This document shows positions 10,439-23,833 of a stretch of 64,000 bases of DNA, one piece after another; positions within the stretch are counted from its first letter, which is position 1, and every line of letters starts with the position of its first letter. The notes below the pieces were generated by a model. It ran no database searches. It was given only the letters and a program-made list of their open reading frames with translations, and was not told the DNA's origin. The position numbers were made by a program, and so were the translations under genes. Source of the DNA: Thamnaconus septentrionalis (Eukaryota; Chordata; Actinopteri; Tetraodontiformes; Monacanthidae); the NCBI GenBank assembly GCA_009823395.1, contig CM020515.1, forward strand, positions 14,677,489-14,741,488, in the 5' to 3' direction.

Positions 10439-13400
10439 ATGACAGAGAGCTCAAAGTGGCACGGTGTCGCCTGCAATGTTGCGCCTCACACTTCCTGCCC
10501 AACCGACTGCACTCGTGTCTCTGAAGTGCACTGGAAGCCGGAAGATGTGCGACCTGTTCCAGTAATCCGCTGCTGCCTCCGAGGCGATGATGTAGAAATG
10601 GACGAAGATCAAATGCAAAACGAGGACTGTCCTGAAGTCACAGGTGAGAAAAGAGGCTTAGGGTGAGGTCGTGTTGAAGAAATGTCACCTTTGACTTTAT
10701 CTGCAGGAGATACAGCAAAGCAGAATGTCGGTGCCGGTGGAGCTCATTTGTCTGCTTTTCAGGATTGCTTCATGACTTTGGGCTAATCAGAAATCTGCCG
10801 ATTTCAGTGTTGTGCCTTTTGCTACTACAGCTTTTTATTTGGATGCATGCACAGTGTGGCTCTTTATTCTATGTCTATGTCTGTCCGAACAGTGAACATC
10901 ATGAATGGCCCACACTGTTCTTCTTTGTATTTAATTTATGATAAAACTAACGTGGCATGTTTTGCCTCTCTGAATTATTTGGTTCTTTATTGTTATTATT
11001 AGAGTGGTGTCTGGTGAATCAACACAAATTCATTTTCATGGTAGAAGGCTTAGAAAAGTTGTGTTTGGTAGTTTGCACTCCTGAGAACAGTGCTGAAGAG
11101 TTTTTGGTTAACCAAATTGACTTTTATTATGTTAAAAACATCTTTCCTGGACTTGGCTCAGTTATGAGTTATTTTGCTGCAACGTTGGTGTGAAAATCAA
11201 GGAGTCTGTGCTCATTTTGGAACGTGACACAAATTGCAAGCAGGATGTGGTCTACCCAAATGGAGATGACACTGAGAAAGGCAGATTGCTGTTTTTCAGC
11301 CGTTGCATCTGCTGTAAATCATGCAGAAACTCTTTCCTAAACTCCGGGGTTACCTAAACGTCAGTTGAGTGGCTAAAGGCACAAATGGTTTAGCTTAGAA
11401 AAATGTGTTGTTGTTCCTCATGGTGCTTCAGTTTACATTCAGCTGACGTTTGTTTCTCAGAAAGGTTTTTTTTTTTAAACTGGTATGACTGCCAGAAGAG
11501 GAAGTTGATCTTTTTTATTCAGGAAACCGTCTAGGAGCTAAGAAGTGGTACAGAAGTAAAATGCTGTTGACTTAACCACATGCAGAGAGGCGACTAAAAA
11601 GTGGGTCAGAGCCTACACACAGTCCCAGTATGAATATGTATTTCTGGATGTTGGCATTATTGATTAAAAGGTCAAGTTTGATTGTGCATATTTTACATTG
11701 TTGTGCAATTTCTTCTTCTCTTAATGCCTGCTGTGTTAGACGGACTCATTCCAAATCAAAAGTTGCAGCTTCGACCTCTTTGATTTTACCTCTGCAAAGG
11801 CCATTATGTTTCCAACATTTGTTTAAAGAAACAGGCAGTACTCACATTACGTTATTACACATGGCAACATCATGCCGGTGTTCATTCAGAGCGTCACATT
11901 CTAGGTCGGTTATATGCACAGCGAAACACTTTATTTTTAATCGCGTGTTGTTCTTCTCTTTTCAGATGTGAAGAAGTTGCAGCGTAGATCGGAAACCAAG
12001 CGATACAGTGAGATCTTCAGGGAGTTTGACAGTCTCGAATTGTCACTTGTGTAAGTTTTACCACCATTTCCACCACGTGTTTCCTTTTTGTCCCTGCTCG
12101 CTTCAGATTGTTCGCTTCGATCTGAACACTCGCGCCAAACTTTTCTTCTGAGTCTTGAATTTCACAAGAAAGTAATTTTACAGAGGGATGTCACAAAAAG
12201 GCATCAACAACAAACACTGCACATTGAAAATAAATATTTAGTAGATATGAAACATTTTTCATAATAGAGCATTCAAATCATCTAAAATATGTTCCAGAAT
12301 TAACTCCATTATATTTTATTTATTAATTATTTATTTATTTTTGAGGTAGGTCTGTGTTTGTTTTAGTGTGATTTTCTTCCTCAGTGCATTCTTCTGTTTT
12401 CAGCCAAGGGGAGGATCTGCTCGGAGACAACGACTCAGAGTCCATCACAGAGTCAGTGCCTGCAGAGGACAAAGAGCAAGATGACACATCTGTAAGGCTT
12501 CAACGATCATAAGAAGAAAAGTCACAACATAGAACAGGAGGATACATATAGAGCTACAGCTCTAATCCTGAATCATGCAATAGTCTTCTGAATCATGAGA
12601 CCCAAGTGTTTTGTAGACTGTTCGTCATCCAATTGTAAACTGAGAAGTTTCCTTCAATCAAACAGTGCGAAGATGCATCAAGTCCATTGAAGCGCCATGA
12701 CTCCAGCGAAGTGGATGGAATCCAGTCAGGTATGATCTAAACCTTACTGCATATCATAAAAGAAGCACCCTGACTTTAAATCACAGTCTATGAACCTGAG
12801 ACCATCTGAAGTTTTTAATTTGCCAGTTGAAATACCTCACTATTGACCTACATTTCACAACCAAACAGATAAAAATCAATTTTGGGCAACAGTTCCTGCT
12901 AATGTTTTGGTAAAATTCTCAAGCTACTCTGCCTTTACTTGATTTTCACAATTAGCCACAAGTTGTAATTGCCACGTTGTAACGAGATTAGGATAAGGGG
13001 AAGAGATTAGAGTCAGAGGCAGCTGCTCTAAGGTTTTACTCGGGGCAAAAGCAGCAAGGCAGAGGGCTATCCGGAAAGAAAGAGGAAGTTTTTCTGCTTT
13101 TTCTGCAGTCTGTTAGCAATGCAAAGAGGCCGGAGAGAACAGAGTCCAACAGGAGTTCACTGCCAAACACTTCAGTCTCGGTTTGACCAAATGTGCAGGT
13201 CACGGCACACAGTCAGAGATCAGGCAGTCACAGGCAGACGCTAGAGGGGAATACAGAGGTAGTGGTCGTCAGATTTTCTTCGGAAAATCACGACGTCGGA
13301 TTCTTCAGAAATAATGGTAGTCACATCTCTGGTTGCATCTCATGTTACTACCCCACCCTACGCACCTCCCCCCTCCCTCGCCCCCACTCCGTATTCACAC

Positions 13401-16400
13401 ACCAGGAGGTAAAACCTCACTCGGTGCTGCCACTAAAGCCAGTCGATCTGCAATCTGGTCCTTACAGGATAATCCTTGTTTCAGGCAAAGGAGGCTGTAG
13501 CCGCAGGATAGATCAGAATCTGCTTGCTCGGAGGCTGATTACTGCATTCCCTAAAAAAAAAAAAATTCTTGAAAGCAGAAAAGCTTGCCAGAGGTCAACA
13601 TCGGCCACACTGCTCACAACATTATCATTCTTCCAGAGAAGCTTGGATTTTTTTATTTTATTTTCTTCTCTTTGGAAAGGAGAAGAAACTCTTCTTGGAT
13701 TGTTATGACCCTCAAACTGGATTTCTTTGAGGAACATCAGAAAGGCGGATTTGGGCTCGTTGGTCACGGGTGCAATTCTGCTGTTTGCTCGTTAACTACA
13801 GCGATACCAAGACATGTTTTTTTTTACTCTGACATGCAAACACCTGGGAAGCTGAAACTGTAGAGAAAGTGGTACGGGAAGTGTTGTCGGGCTGCTCGGT
13901 TGTCACACAACAACGCGCATCGTCCTGCGTCAGTGTGAGCCACAGAGGAAGAACCAGAGCAGTAACCATGACGACCCCTAACCCGTCTGACCACAGGAGA
14001 GCAGCGGCAGGGGCTGGCATGGCGTGACACTAGCGCACCGTGCCCCTGCATGCTGCCCTGTGACTCCGCTTCCACAACGCTGCTCGTCTCATTTTAGCTG
14101 AGTGGAAGTGAGCAGGTGTGAGAGGGCGGGGCCAGCCAGAGAGAGGAAGAAGGGAGAGGAGGGAAGTTGCTGAGCCCAAAGCCTGTTTATATCCTCGGTG
14201 CAGGGAAACCTTCTCCTCTCAGCCCACATCCCCAAAATTTGTACACGTCAAATCGTGTTTGAGTGCAGAAGTGACGGACAGAGCAGAGAAAGAACCCGCT
14301 GGAACCGACCGGAGCTCGATCCTCAGGGACAGTCATGACTTATCGGATACGGTCACTGTTTCCTGTTTTGGGTTTGTGTTTTTTTCCCCCTTTTTTTTAT
14401 AATCACATTGGATTTTTGGTAATCCTTTTCTCATCAGATGTAGTCTACCAGCAGGGAGGTTGATAGCACACTGGGGTCGTCTCTGAGGCTTTGGGACACC
14501 CAGGAGAGGCGGGTTGCGGGGTGGGTGGGTCAGTTGGGGTTCTGGCGGGGTGAATGCGTAGCCCAGTGGACCTTGGTTTGATCCCTCGCTCTTGGCTCCG
14601 AGGTGTGGGGAGCCCACAGTGATGCTGATGTACTCCCTCTCAGCCCAGGAAGCCGACCTGGCCCTGTGCCGCTGCGAGGACGGGGTGGAGGCGGCGATGC
14701 AGTACACCAAAATGTGGTGCCGCTATGCCAAGGACCTGCTGGCATGGATGGAGAAGAGAATCACCTTGGGTGAGTGGCCATGGCGGTAACAAGCAGCGAG
14801 AACTGTAATAAAACATAGATGAGGCCCATATTTACAATTTGACCTACAATCAAATTATTTTGAAATTTTAGGTATGGAAAAAAAGATTCTTTATTGATTC
14901 TTCCACAAGAAACCATCAAGACTTTTTAGAAGTCCTGACAGGTGTGGACTCAGTGAGGAACTAAAACTTCAGAGGCTTGGCTTTGACTAATTGGCATAAT
15001 GCAGCCTGTCTGTATTATTTCCCCCCTCTTGGGTTTTTTTCTGCAGGTGGTGTGGTCTTCCCAGTGAGATACACACTGCACACACACAGAGAGGAGAAGG
15101 ATTAGAGGGCAGATTAGCAGGGTAGAGCAGGGTAATAAATGAGACGGGCCGTCTTATTTGTAGACGGTGATTAAACCGTCCAGAGTCCAGAGAGATGTCG
15201 AGTTTAAAAGTTTGTTGAATACAGTAAAGAAATGCATGAAAGGACAGAAAAAGATCCCCCTGCCTGGTGGTTTCAGCAGCATGGGGGGAATAGTCGCTGA
15301 CGAGGAATCCTCAGTGGAGCTCAGCCTCAAACTACGGTGGATTACACATAATGAACCAACATTATGAAATCCCTAAATGCGACGATTTCACATCAGCAGC
15401 CACATCACAGTTCCTGCTGGTGTGTGCTGACATCTGACCCGCAAGGCCAAAACACACTCAGCTGTTTTCCACATGAAAATTTGTACTCATACATATGAGT
15501 TCCTGCCCTGTTCCAGCTCTTATTGGTATTTCAAACAAAAGCAAAACAAAAATCAACTTTTATAAGTAAAAACTCACCAAGGCTTAGTATAGCAAGTCCT
15601 CCACTGTGTCTCCAAATCAGTCCATTGTCTCTTAAATTTTAAAAACATTTTAGGGCTGATCAAAAATCCTAACAAGAGTTTTCGTCAACAGAACAAGAAT
15701 TTGCAAAAAACGTGATGAAGACGGCCGAAGGCGCCAAAGTCACTGTGGCGCAGCAGGTACTGCTTGGTTTGTTGAACCCAAAACGATGCTCTCGAGATTT
15801 CGCAATCCTGTTTGAAGCAGATGTTCTAAATGCTCGTGTTGCAGCATCAGTGCATCTCTTTGCAACATACCCAAAAGTAGAAAGTGTTGCTGTGTGTGTT
15901 TACAGGAAATGATGCCGCTACAGTACCTCTACACAATGGCTCTGGAGCAAGACATCAAGAACAGTGTGGCATCACGTAAGACCTCGGAGCTTCTACAAAA
16001 CCGCTGTTACCAGGTACGGATCTGCTGATGATTTCATCTCTCTTTGCAAAGACGTGGATCGATGTCTGATTTAGTGCTTCTGTCCCAAAGGCTTTGGCTG
16101 CCAAGAAGAATGAGATTGATAAGTGGCGTCGAGAGTTTAAAGAGCAGTGGGCAAAAGAGCAAAAGAGAATGGTAGGAATGTGTGTGTGATGCTCTTGCAC
16201 ACAGCTGCTTGAAATTCATACGTTTATGAAAAAATTTGATTCCTTCACTCTTTGTTTGTCTCTGTTCAGAATGACTCGTTGGCAGCTTTAAAAAAGGCTC
16301 GTCATCAGTACTTCCAGCGATGTGAAGAGCTAGAAAAGGCAAAGGCTATCTCCGCTAAATCTATTGACGACGCCGCCGGCTTTAAAACTCTCGACAAGAG

Positions 16401-19109
16401 GCGCAAGTCCAAAGACGAAGCCCAGAATAAGGTGGGAGTCCCTTCAGAGTCCCAGGATTTAAGAATGAATTGTTCAGCATCTGTCTGATTCCCCTATGTG
16501 TTTCCATCAGATGATGGAGGCGGAGCTCCAGTACCGTCAGTGTTTGAGCGACGCAAAGTTCCAGCAGGACGAGCTGGTGAAGGTCAAGGAGAGAATCATC
16601 TCCCACATTCGCAAGCTCATCTGCCAGGGAGACACTGTGCTCAAGGAGGTGGGTGTGCAACAGAGAGCAGTGATTAGATTGGACCAGTCTGGGTCAGTGC
16701 TGCAGGTTCCACATTGTTAGGTAGTTTGACCCATCGCAGCGTTACACCGACATCAGCCGCAAAATAGCATATTAGCATTTGAAACACTCGATGAAGCACT
16801 TTTACATCTCACTTGAGATTAATGGGTCTTGAAAGGTATTAAAAACAAAATTATGAACATAAGTATTATTAGTATTAGTATTAGTATTGTTGTTGTTGTT
16901 ACTGTTGTTATTACAAATGCTAATTTTATCATTACTATTATTTATCTTACTCGTATTTCATTTTGTTTTCTCTCCCTTATCTTATTAATGTACAAAGAGT
17001 AGACAAAATAAGCCAAGGCTACAGATTGTTTCGGTCGATGCATATTATTATAATTTTTGTTTAGTTGAATGTATGACACATGTACAATATTGAAAAACGA
17101 CAGAAATAAACTCACTGAACTAATTGTGAAATCAAAATTGAAATCCTTCTCCATCACACCGTCACTCTGCACGCAGGCCACCGTCAACATGTTCTACTAC
17201 CAGCGACAGCAGACCGAGACGGTTCCACTCGGCTATCACAACTTGGAGATGACCTGCAGGTCGCTGGAGCCCGGAGAGCCCTACCTGCTCTACGTCCTGA
17301 GCAAAAGGCGCCCGGAGCAGCGGCTGCATGTCTTTGCCTTCCAGGAATACATTCCACAGTACAAGGGGTAGGTTTCCTCCTCACCTGGTCGTCTCGTGCT
17401 GTCAGTCCAGCAGTGGAAACCTTTGATTTAGGTGAAAATGAAATCCTACATGATATGGGTTGAACTGACTCTGAACTTGCCATTCTCTTTATATGATTCC
17501 TCTGAACAACATGCAAGATAAATTAAATATTAATTACATTTAAAAAGAGAATTAATTCCAAAGTAAATTAAGTAATTATTAAGTAGTAATTACTTAAATT
17601 GTATTATGCCACGGCGTTTCTGATGTATTGTTTTGTTTGGTTTTAATTGAAAGGAACAAAAGGAAAACCAGCAACACTCTGGGTGGTCTGCAGGACTCCT
17701 CCCATGCCACAGACGACAGCCCTTACGGACGAGCTTTCGATGGCAGTGAGCGCCGCGCTACACTTGGATCATATTTCCTGTCACCTTATTTCCTTCATTA
17801 AAAAAAACATTCCTCTGCAGGGAGAACGGGGTACAGTGATAATGACAGCATCGGAGGCAGTTTGGAATCTCTGTCCAGCCCTGGTGAACACACGCGTGCA
17901 CTTCATTCAGCCTCACATCCAAGTACTGAACTCACATTAAGAAAAGAAAAGACAGTACACATCAGATTTTCCCCTCTCTGCCTCAGCTCACGTTAACAGG
18001 AGGCTGCCCAAGACCGCATCCACTCTAACCATGTCATCCGACGACTTGGACGAGCGGGACATGGCGTCGGAATCCGGTTGGTTCCACCTTTCCGTGCAAC
18101 GATGATATATTTGTATGTGTGTATGTGTGTGTGTGTAACCATCAGGTCTGAAAAACCAACGCTCCCTTCCCTTCCTTCAGAGTACATTGACAGTCAGCCG
18201 GTCAAGGCGCGCATGCTCACGCGGGCCGCGCTGACGCACCGGCTCAAGAAGATGAAGAGCAAGATGGTCAAGTGCAAACAGTGCGACAACTTCATCGTGG
18301 TCAGCGGCGTAGAGTGCGAGGAGGTAGGAGAGAAGAGCGGCGCCGTGCTTTAAAGTGGACATGAAACACAAAACATAGTTATCATAATTTTAAAAAAATC
18401 TCCCACCCAAAAAAGATTACATATGTTTTAACACTGATGGCAATCCTTATCCTTATGGCGTGCTGCCGCTTCTGAGCTAGCTTGCTAGCTTGTGAGGGGC
18501 AGTCTGTCGTCTGTGAGTTGTAGAAAGAGAGGGACTCTTTCCAACAGATTTATCCTACAAGTTTTTGGTCATTGGTCACAATTTGGTCATTACAAATTCT
18601 TGTATAACTGTTGACTGGTGGAAACTTGCTCTTTATTGCAGCTGGCCAACGTCGGAGAACAGGCAGTCTTGTCATTGGCAATTAATGGAAGTTAACGGGT
18701 GTCTGCTGCGTTATGAAATGAGTTTGAACGTCAATGAGTCATACCAAACATATCTCCATTTTTAATTTTTGTCTTAGCTCATATTTCCTGCCAGTTTTAG
18801 TCAATCTTTTGTTATTTCCAGTTAAGATCGCTGGGTTGACAAGTTCAGCCACCAATGCTATGACGTCACACAATAGCAATGGCACCGCCCATTAGTTTAC
18901 CAGCTAAACTTAAACGGCCGTATTATGAAATACCTTTTGCCATAATTTTTTTAGGGTGAGGGACCTTTTAAAAATTACGATAACTATGTTTTGTGTTTCA
19001 TGTTCACTTTAAGTAGCCTTTCAGAGTCTAGACACTCACAAGCTCACACTTACTGACACACACACATAGCAACAGTCACTACAAATAAACACATTTCTAC
19101 ACCTTCACG

Positions 19110-19159
<50 letters not shown>

Positions 19160-22100
19160 CTGGTCGCAAGCTCTACCAATGAGAATAAATCTGTCAGCCA
19201 TCATAAAGACATTCACAGCTATTTTTGCTTGTCATCATGTTCAGACAGGACAAAGGGACAAAAGTTGCATTTCGGCGAGATGATGTCACTAACGTCGGCT
19301 TTGTTCTGCCCTCAGTGCGGCGTAGCTTTGCACAGGAAGTGCATGGAGGTGTGCCAGCTGGAGTGCGATCACAGGAAAGGGACGGTGTTTGGCGTGGACC
19401 TCTCGGTGCTGCTCCGCGACCGGTCGCTCGCCGTGCCCTTCGTGGTGGCCTACTGCACTTCCGAGATCGAGCGCCGCGCCCTCTCGGTGGAGGTAGAACC
19501 AGTCGCCGCTCGCGCGAAGAGGACACAGAGGCGTTGGGACGATGACGTTGACCCGTTCTGCGTCTCTGTCTCTCTCTAATAGGGGGTGTACCGCATCAGC
19601 GGGTCCAAACCTCGCATCCAGAAGCTCTGCCAGGCCTTCGAGACTCAGAAGGAGCAGGTGGACCTCTCCGAACACTTCCCGCACGACATCACCTCCATCC
19701 TGAAGCAGTTCTTCAAGGAGGTACCGTGTGTCCGTTGGCGAGAGCTGACTAGGCCTGGCTGATGATTCAGTAACCAACCACTCATTCATTTCAATGGAGT
19801 TGCTCAACCGGCACATACGCCAAAAAATGTTTTGGTTTCCCGGTTACCATAGAGCATTCCCACTAGTGTCACTTCCTAGCAGGCCTGTTACTCATGTGAT
19901 GCATCAGAACGGGCCTAGACACAGCAGCACATATGACGCTGTGAGGTCATGCTGGGAATAAACTGTTTTTTGGACATTTTCTGGCCTTTAAACTTTTTTT
20001 TAGAGAGATTGAAAGTCCACGACTTAAAAATTGCCCTGCGATGAACTGGTGACTTTTCCAAGGTGTCATCCTGCTGGGTATTGAAAATGGATGAATGGAC
20101 TTAAAAATCTACAACAGAAAGATTTATTATGATTTATTATCATTTTACAGGCTGACTTTTTGTATTGCAGTCTGTTGGAAAATCCTTTTTGAGTAGTTTT
20201 GGTTGCAGTACCTCAAATGGCCACTGGAAAATAATCGCTGCGCTGAAATACTGCCCGTCCGGTATCAAGTTCTCATAATACATCCATGGGAATAACTCGC
20301 CAGCATGTTTGCCGCTCTCTCGCAGCTCCCTGAGCCCCTGCTGACCTTTGACCTGTACACCTGTTTCATCGCGGTGGGAAAGAGCATCCAGCTCCTGAGC
20401 GAAAGGGAACAGGCGCCGGACACTAACGAGATCCTGGACGTGGTCCACAGCATACAGGAGCTACTCCAGAGGCTGCCGTCGCACTGCTACAGCACCCTGT
20501 GCCACCTGGTCTCACACCTGCAAATGTTAGTGCCAGGACTCGACCCCTCGGGGGGGTTGGGGGTAATTTTGAATGTTCTTCACAATGATCTCCTGCAAAA
20601 CGTATCTGCTCTCTCCTTCTCTCTCTCTCTCCTCGCAGAGTTTCGGAGAACGTGGAGAACAAGATGGGCCCGAGCAATTTGGGCATCGTCTTCGGGCCCA
20701 CGCTGCTGCGCCCCCTTGTGTCCAACGACATGCCCACCGTCGTGGTGCAAGAGAGCAGCTACCAGGCGGCGCTGGTCGTGTTCCTCATCACGCACCACGA
20801 CAGGATTTTTGGACCGCGGCAGAGGCCCTGCACACCCCCTCCGCCGGCCCCCACGGCGCCGCTCCCTGACGACCCCCCCCAGGCTTCCTGTCCCCGGCAG
20901 GAAGTCTACCCGGAAACCAAGCATGATACCTCCATCAGGGAGCGTCCAGTCTCCGTAGAGGTGAGCTGAAGTGCTGCGGCAAAGACCACAATAAGCATCA
21001 TGCATTTCGATGCTGTCAGGAATGGTTGTTATATTTTTCTCTTTTATTACTTGTAAAAAATATTCCGTCTCCTCCTCCGTCCAAACATAACGCGCCATTT
21101 TCACTTGAAGTGAACTGGTCACCTGACCCTGTACGTCACGTCCAGTGATGTGTAAAAGCGAAAAAAGTGTTTCCATGACACTTTTTTGACATAACTCTAT
21201 ATCGACATGGAAGTAGCATCTGGAAAAACCACCTCATGAGAGCGTAAAAACTTTTTGGGGTTTTTGAGAGGTTTTTCCAAGTTTAGGTGTTTCCATGAGC
21301 AGTTTTTATTGCAATATTTAGGTTTTGCGCAATTCTAGGGGTAATGGAAACGCAGCTACTGATGTAGGTGTGTGTGCGGTTGTGAAAGTTTTTCGCAGTT
21401 TGCCCTGCTTCTAACCCTAACCCTATTGATCTGTTCTTTGAAGAGCACCTCAGCCTGAAGTCGGCCTGCGAGGATTGACATGCAGGACAGCTGTTACATT
21501 TCTTCTGTTGTTTTCTTCACTACAGCTTCACTAATTTTTTCCTTTCACTGATGTGGCTTTGCAATAATTTTAGGCTTTCTTTGGATATTTATAACATCCT
21601 GCACATCTGCTCCAGCACATACGTGTGAATTAGACTGCCACCAAGAGATTTGCTAGTCCGCTTCTTGCAGCCAAAATACTCACAAGGACATTCCAGAAAA
21701 CGGACCTTGCAGATTTCAAAATTCTTCTTCCTTCTTTTCTTGAAAGAGCAGCTGAGATCCAGAGAGGTTCACGTTTACGCGAAACTGCATCCACCTGTGT
21801 CATTCCAACAGAGTCGAAAAATCAAGCGAGAGTCAAGCGAGGGTTATATATCTGACAAGTCTTCGTCCAATGAGGCAGTGGACCAGGTCAGCTCTGAGGC
21901 CAATGAGAGAGCAGGTAGGCTGGACGTAGTTCGTAGAGCAGGAGAGGTGAATGTTTTAGGCCGTAGACTGTGTGGATTTATTTTCATCTAGTTTGTACGT
22001 GTTCTTTCGATGTTGAGTTGCCAGTTTGTGCTCTGCTTTCTTTTTTAAATATTCCAGTCAAAAAAAAATGAAATAAATGAACCCATAGCACAAAGTGCTT

Positions 22101-23280
22101 GTTCATCTTTTCCCCCCCTAATGCGTCCGTTGTAATTGCAAGACTTGAGAATGTCCCCCCCGTCAACACATAGACTGCCCCAGTTTATTTAAACAACTCA
22201 GACTTCCTTCCTTGTTTCTAATGGCACCATTTAGTAGTATAGTAATCATTAGTAATCAAAGCAGTCTCTTTTTTTTTGTTGTTTTTTAAATAGGTTGCCA
22301 GGTGCAGTTTTGTGGCAGTTGCAACTGTTCTTTTTGAGTACAAGCCTGTAAAATGGGGAAGATCTTAATGCTTTCTGAGGTCAAAGCTTTCTCTTACCTT
22401 GCTTTGCTTTCCTGCACCAACAACCTGCAGCTTTATTTCTTCTATTAGATTAAGCACAAAAACTTGTCAAATTGTATTATTCACTGCAAACTGTCTAGAG
22501 GGATTTTATGACAATGATTACCCTCAGATCTTTAGTCATGTTAGCGCAAGCAGTTGCAGCATTCTATTGGTTTGAAGAAGTGAAACTGTGACCTTGAAGC
22601 TTTGCGATGGTTTTGTTTTTTCTAATCAAGAGCTTGTTTGTCATTCCTTGTCTCACTCAGTCCTGGCTATGAGAGGAGCATCAAGCGAACCGCACGCCGA
22701 GCCGCCGCCGAGGGAATCCGACTTGGATTCCAGGAACCACCCACATTATTATCGCTTTACCAGACAGCCTGTGAAGTACCACAGACATCACAACCCAGCG
22801 GCTCGGTTTGCCAGCGCAGGCCGTGCGGTAGGACAGCCTGCTGCAGCGGCGGCCAGGGCAGATGCAGGGAGCGCAGACAGCAGCCGGAGCTCCTCTCCAC
22901 AGCCGGGGACTGAGAGACTTTCACAAGGCTCCTCTGTGCAGAGTGAGCAGACTTGCGTGCTCACCGATGCCCCTGCTGGCGTCCCACCGAGCCCCCGCGA
23001 GGTGGTGCAGTACATGCTGGGACTGGACTCCCCGTGCACATCGGCTGCAGCTGCAGCATCACCCAGGTCAACCAGCAACTTCCCTCGAAAGGTCAAGGAT
23101 GAGCAGGAGGAACGGAGCATGACTCTGCCCAACATGAGGCAGAGCGTCGGGCAGAGTCACGGCTCGTCAACAAGGACGCTTCCTGCCGAGCACCACCTGA
23201 CCTCACCGGCTCAGAAGATCCTCTCCGGCCTCAAGCTGCGACGCAGCCACTCTGACAAGGACGAGCAGCTGTTTGTCTGA
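10439..23280 (+). CDS. gmip: GEM-interacting protein (GMIP), F-BAR/C1/RhoGAP protein
   Basis: GMIP binds the small GTPase Gem and stimulates GTP hydrolysis by RhoA at membranes and cortical actin. Coding exons: 10439-10643, 11966-12050, 12404-12491, 12666-12729, 14644-14769, 15692-15756, 15906-16013, 16091-16171, 16270-16431, 16511-16648, 17177-17367, 17654-17745, 17821-17883, 17987-18076, 18181-18323, 19316-19492, 19583-19720, 20326-20525, 20639-20960, 21812-21914, 22661-23280. All phases agree; the product is about 1086 residues. Domains: an F-BAR helical region (about 148-430, with [17 protein letters not shown] and [16 protein letters not shown]), a C1 zinc finger split across exons 15-16 (H...CKQC...CEEC...HRKC), and RhoGAP (about 605-790) with the arginine finger in GVYRISGS (Arg about 630). 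The C-terminal tail keeps FTRQPVKY, which I recall from human GMIP and which separates it from ARHGAP29 and ARHGAP45. The start exon is the least certain part. Confidence 0.93.
12730..14643 (+). other. Intron 4 of gmip
   Basis: A 1.9 kb intron. The left half has no clear features. From about 14095 to 14340 it becomes promoter-like (GC box gagggcggggcc near 14121, purine-rich ETS-like cores, then an ATG at 14335). This could be an internal promoter, but there is no confirmed exon. Confidence 0.4.
18350..19012. mobile_element. TTAA-flanked inverted-repeat element in gmip intron 15
   Basis: Terminal inverted repeats of about 75 bases bound a 655-bp body (18354-19008). The left end starts AGTGGACATGAAACACAAAA and continues through ACATAGTTATC; the right end is its reverse complement with a few changes. 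Both outer flanks are TTAA (18350-18353 and 19009-19012), the 4-bp target duplication typical of piggyBac-type transposition. The interior has no long open frame, so this is a non-autonomous copy. Confidence 0.8.
19114..19156. repeat. (AC)n microsatellite
   Basis: About 21 AC units in gmip intron 15, shortly after the TTAA-flanked element. Confidence 0.95.
20033..20100 (+). repeat. Decayed retroposon 3' tail
   Basis: The sequence reads CCCTGCGATGAACTGGTGAC, then 'caaggtgtcatcctgctggg' and ends 'gaaaatggatgaatgga'. This matches the common tail of teleost LINE/SINE copies (gatgaactggcgac ... gaaaatggatgg). Only the tail is recognisable. Confidence 0.6.
21125..21365. mobile_element. MITE-like remnant ending in ATGGAAACGCAGCTAC
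   Basis: This stretch in gmip intron 19 has short phrases repeated in both directions (gtttccatgacac, gtttccatgagc, aatggaaacgcagc) and runs of T beside gaaaaa. A similar set occurs at 47400-47610 in atp13a1, suggesting two relics of one fish inverted-repeat family. Boundaries are approximate. Confidence 0.45.
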
Positions 23281-23827
23281 GAGGAGAGAGGACTGCGATG
23301 CCTGCGGGCAGTGAGATGTGATACGTTCCACGGTGTCGGACGTGAGGTCATCAGTGCAACTTCCTCCTCATCAAGCAGAGAACCCACCACGGGACTCTTT
23401 CCAGCTTCTTCATACAAACTTGCTGAATGTTGACCTATTGCTTATTTACATAAATGACACTGCTGTATTGCATGTGTAAAATGTTGACTCTTTTCATCTG
23501 CTTTCCACTCAGCTCAGACTGGGGTGATGTCTACATTTATCTGTTTTAAATTTAAGTCTATCAGTTATTTTATGTAAAAGACAACAACAAACGTATCAAA
23601 ACCTGCACTAAGCACGTAGTTTGTTTCTCTTAAATCTTTTCTCTTTTTGTTTCCGTAATCATTCTTCTTATCTGCCCTGACGTTGCTGCTGCTGCCGTGG
23701 TCGTTTCATGCCTCTCCTCATCCAGGTACTGTCTCTCAGGTCGTGCACCATTTTTTTTCGGACACAAGGGGGCGGTCTTTCCCTTGATTCCTCGGTGAAA
23801 CCCAGCGGATCACAATGGTAACGGGAC

Positions 23828-23833
23828 AATAAA
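23828..23833 (+). promoter_or_regulatory. Polyadenylation signal of gmip
   Basis: AATAAA about 550 bases after the gmip stop codon, inside ACAATAAAGCACATTTT. Confidence 0.6.

Noticed and set aside
13193..13708. 171-codon open frame in gmip intron 4
   Set aside because: Low-complexity ending, no recognisable domain, and it sits inside a well-supported intron; judged chance.
22788..23135. Minus-strand frame opposite the last gmip exon
   Set aside because: Antisense shadow of the Ser/Ala-rich C-terminal exon.
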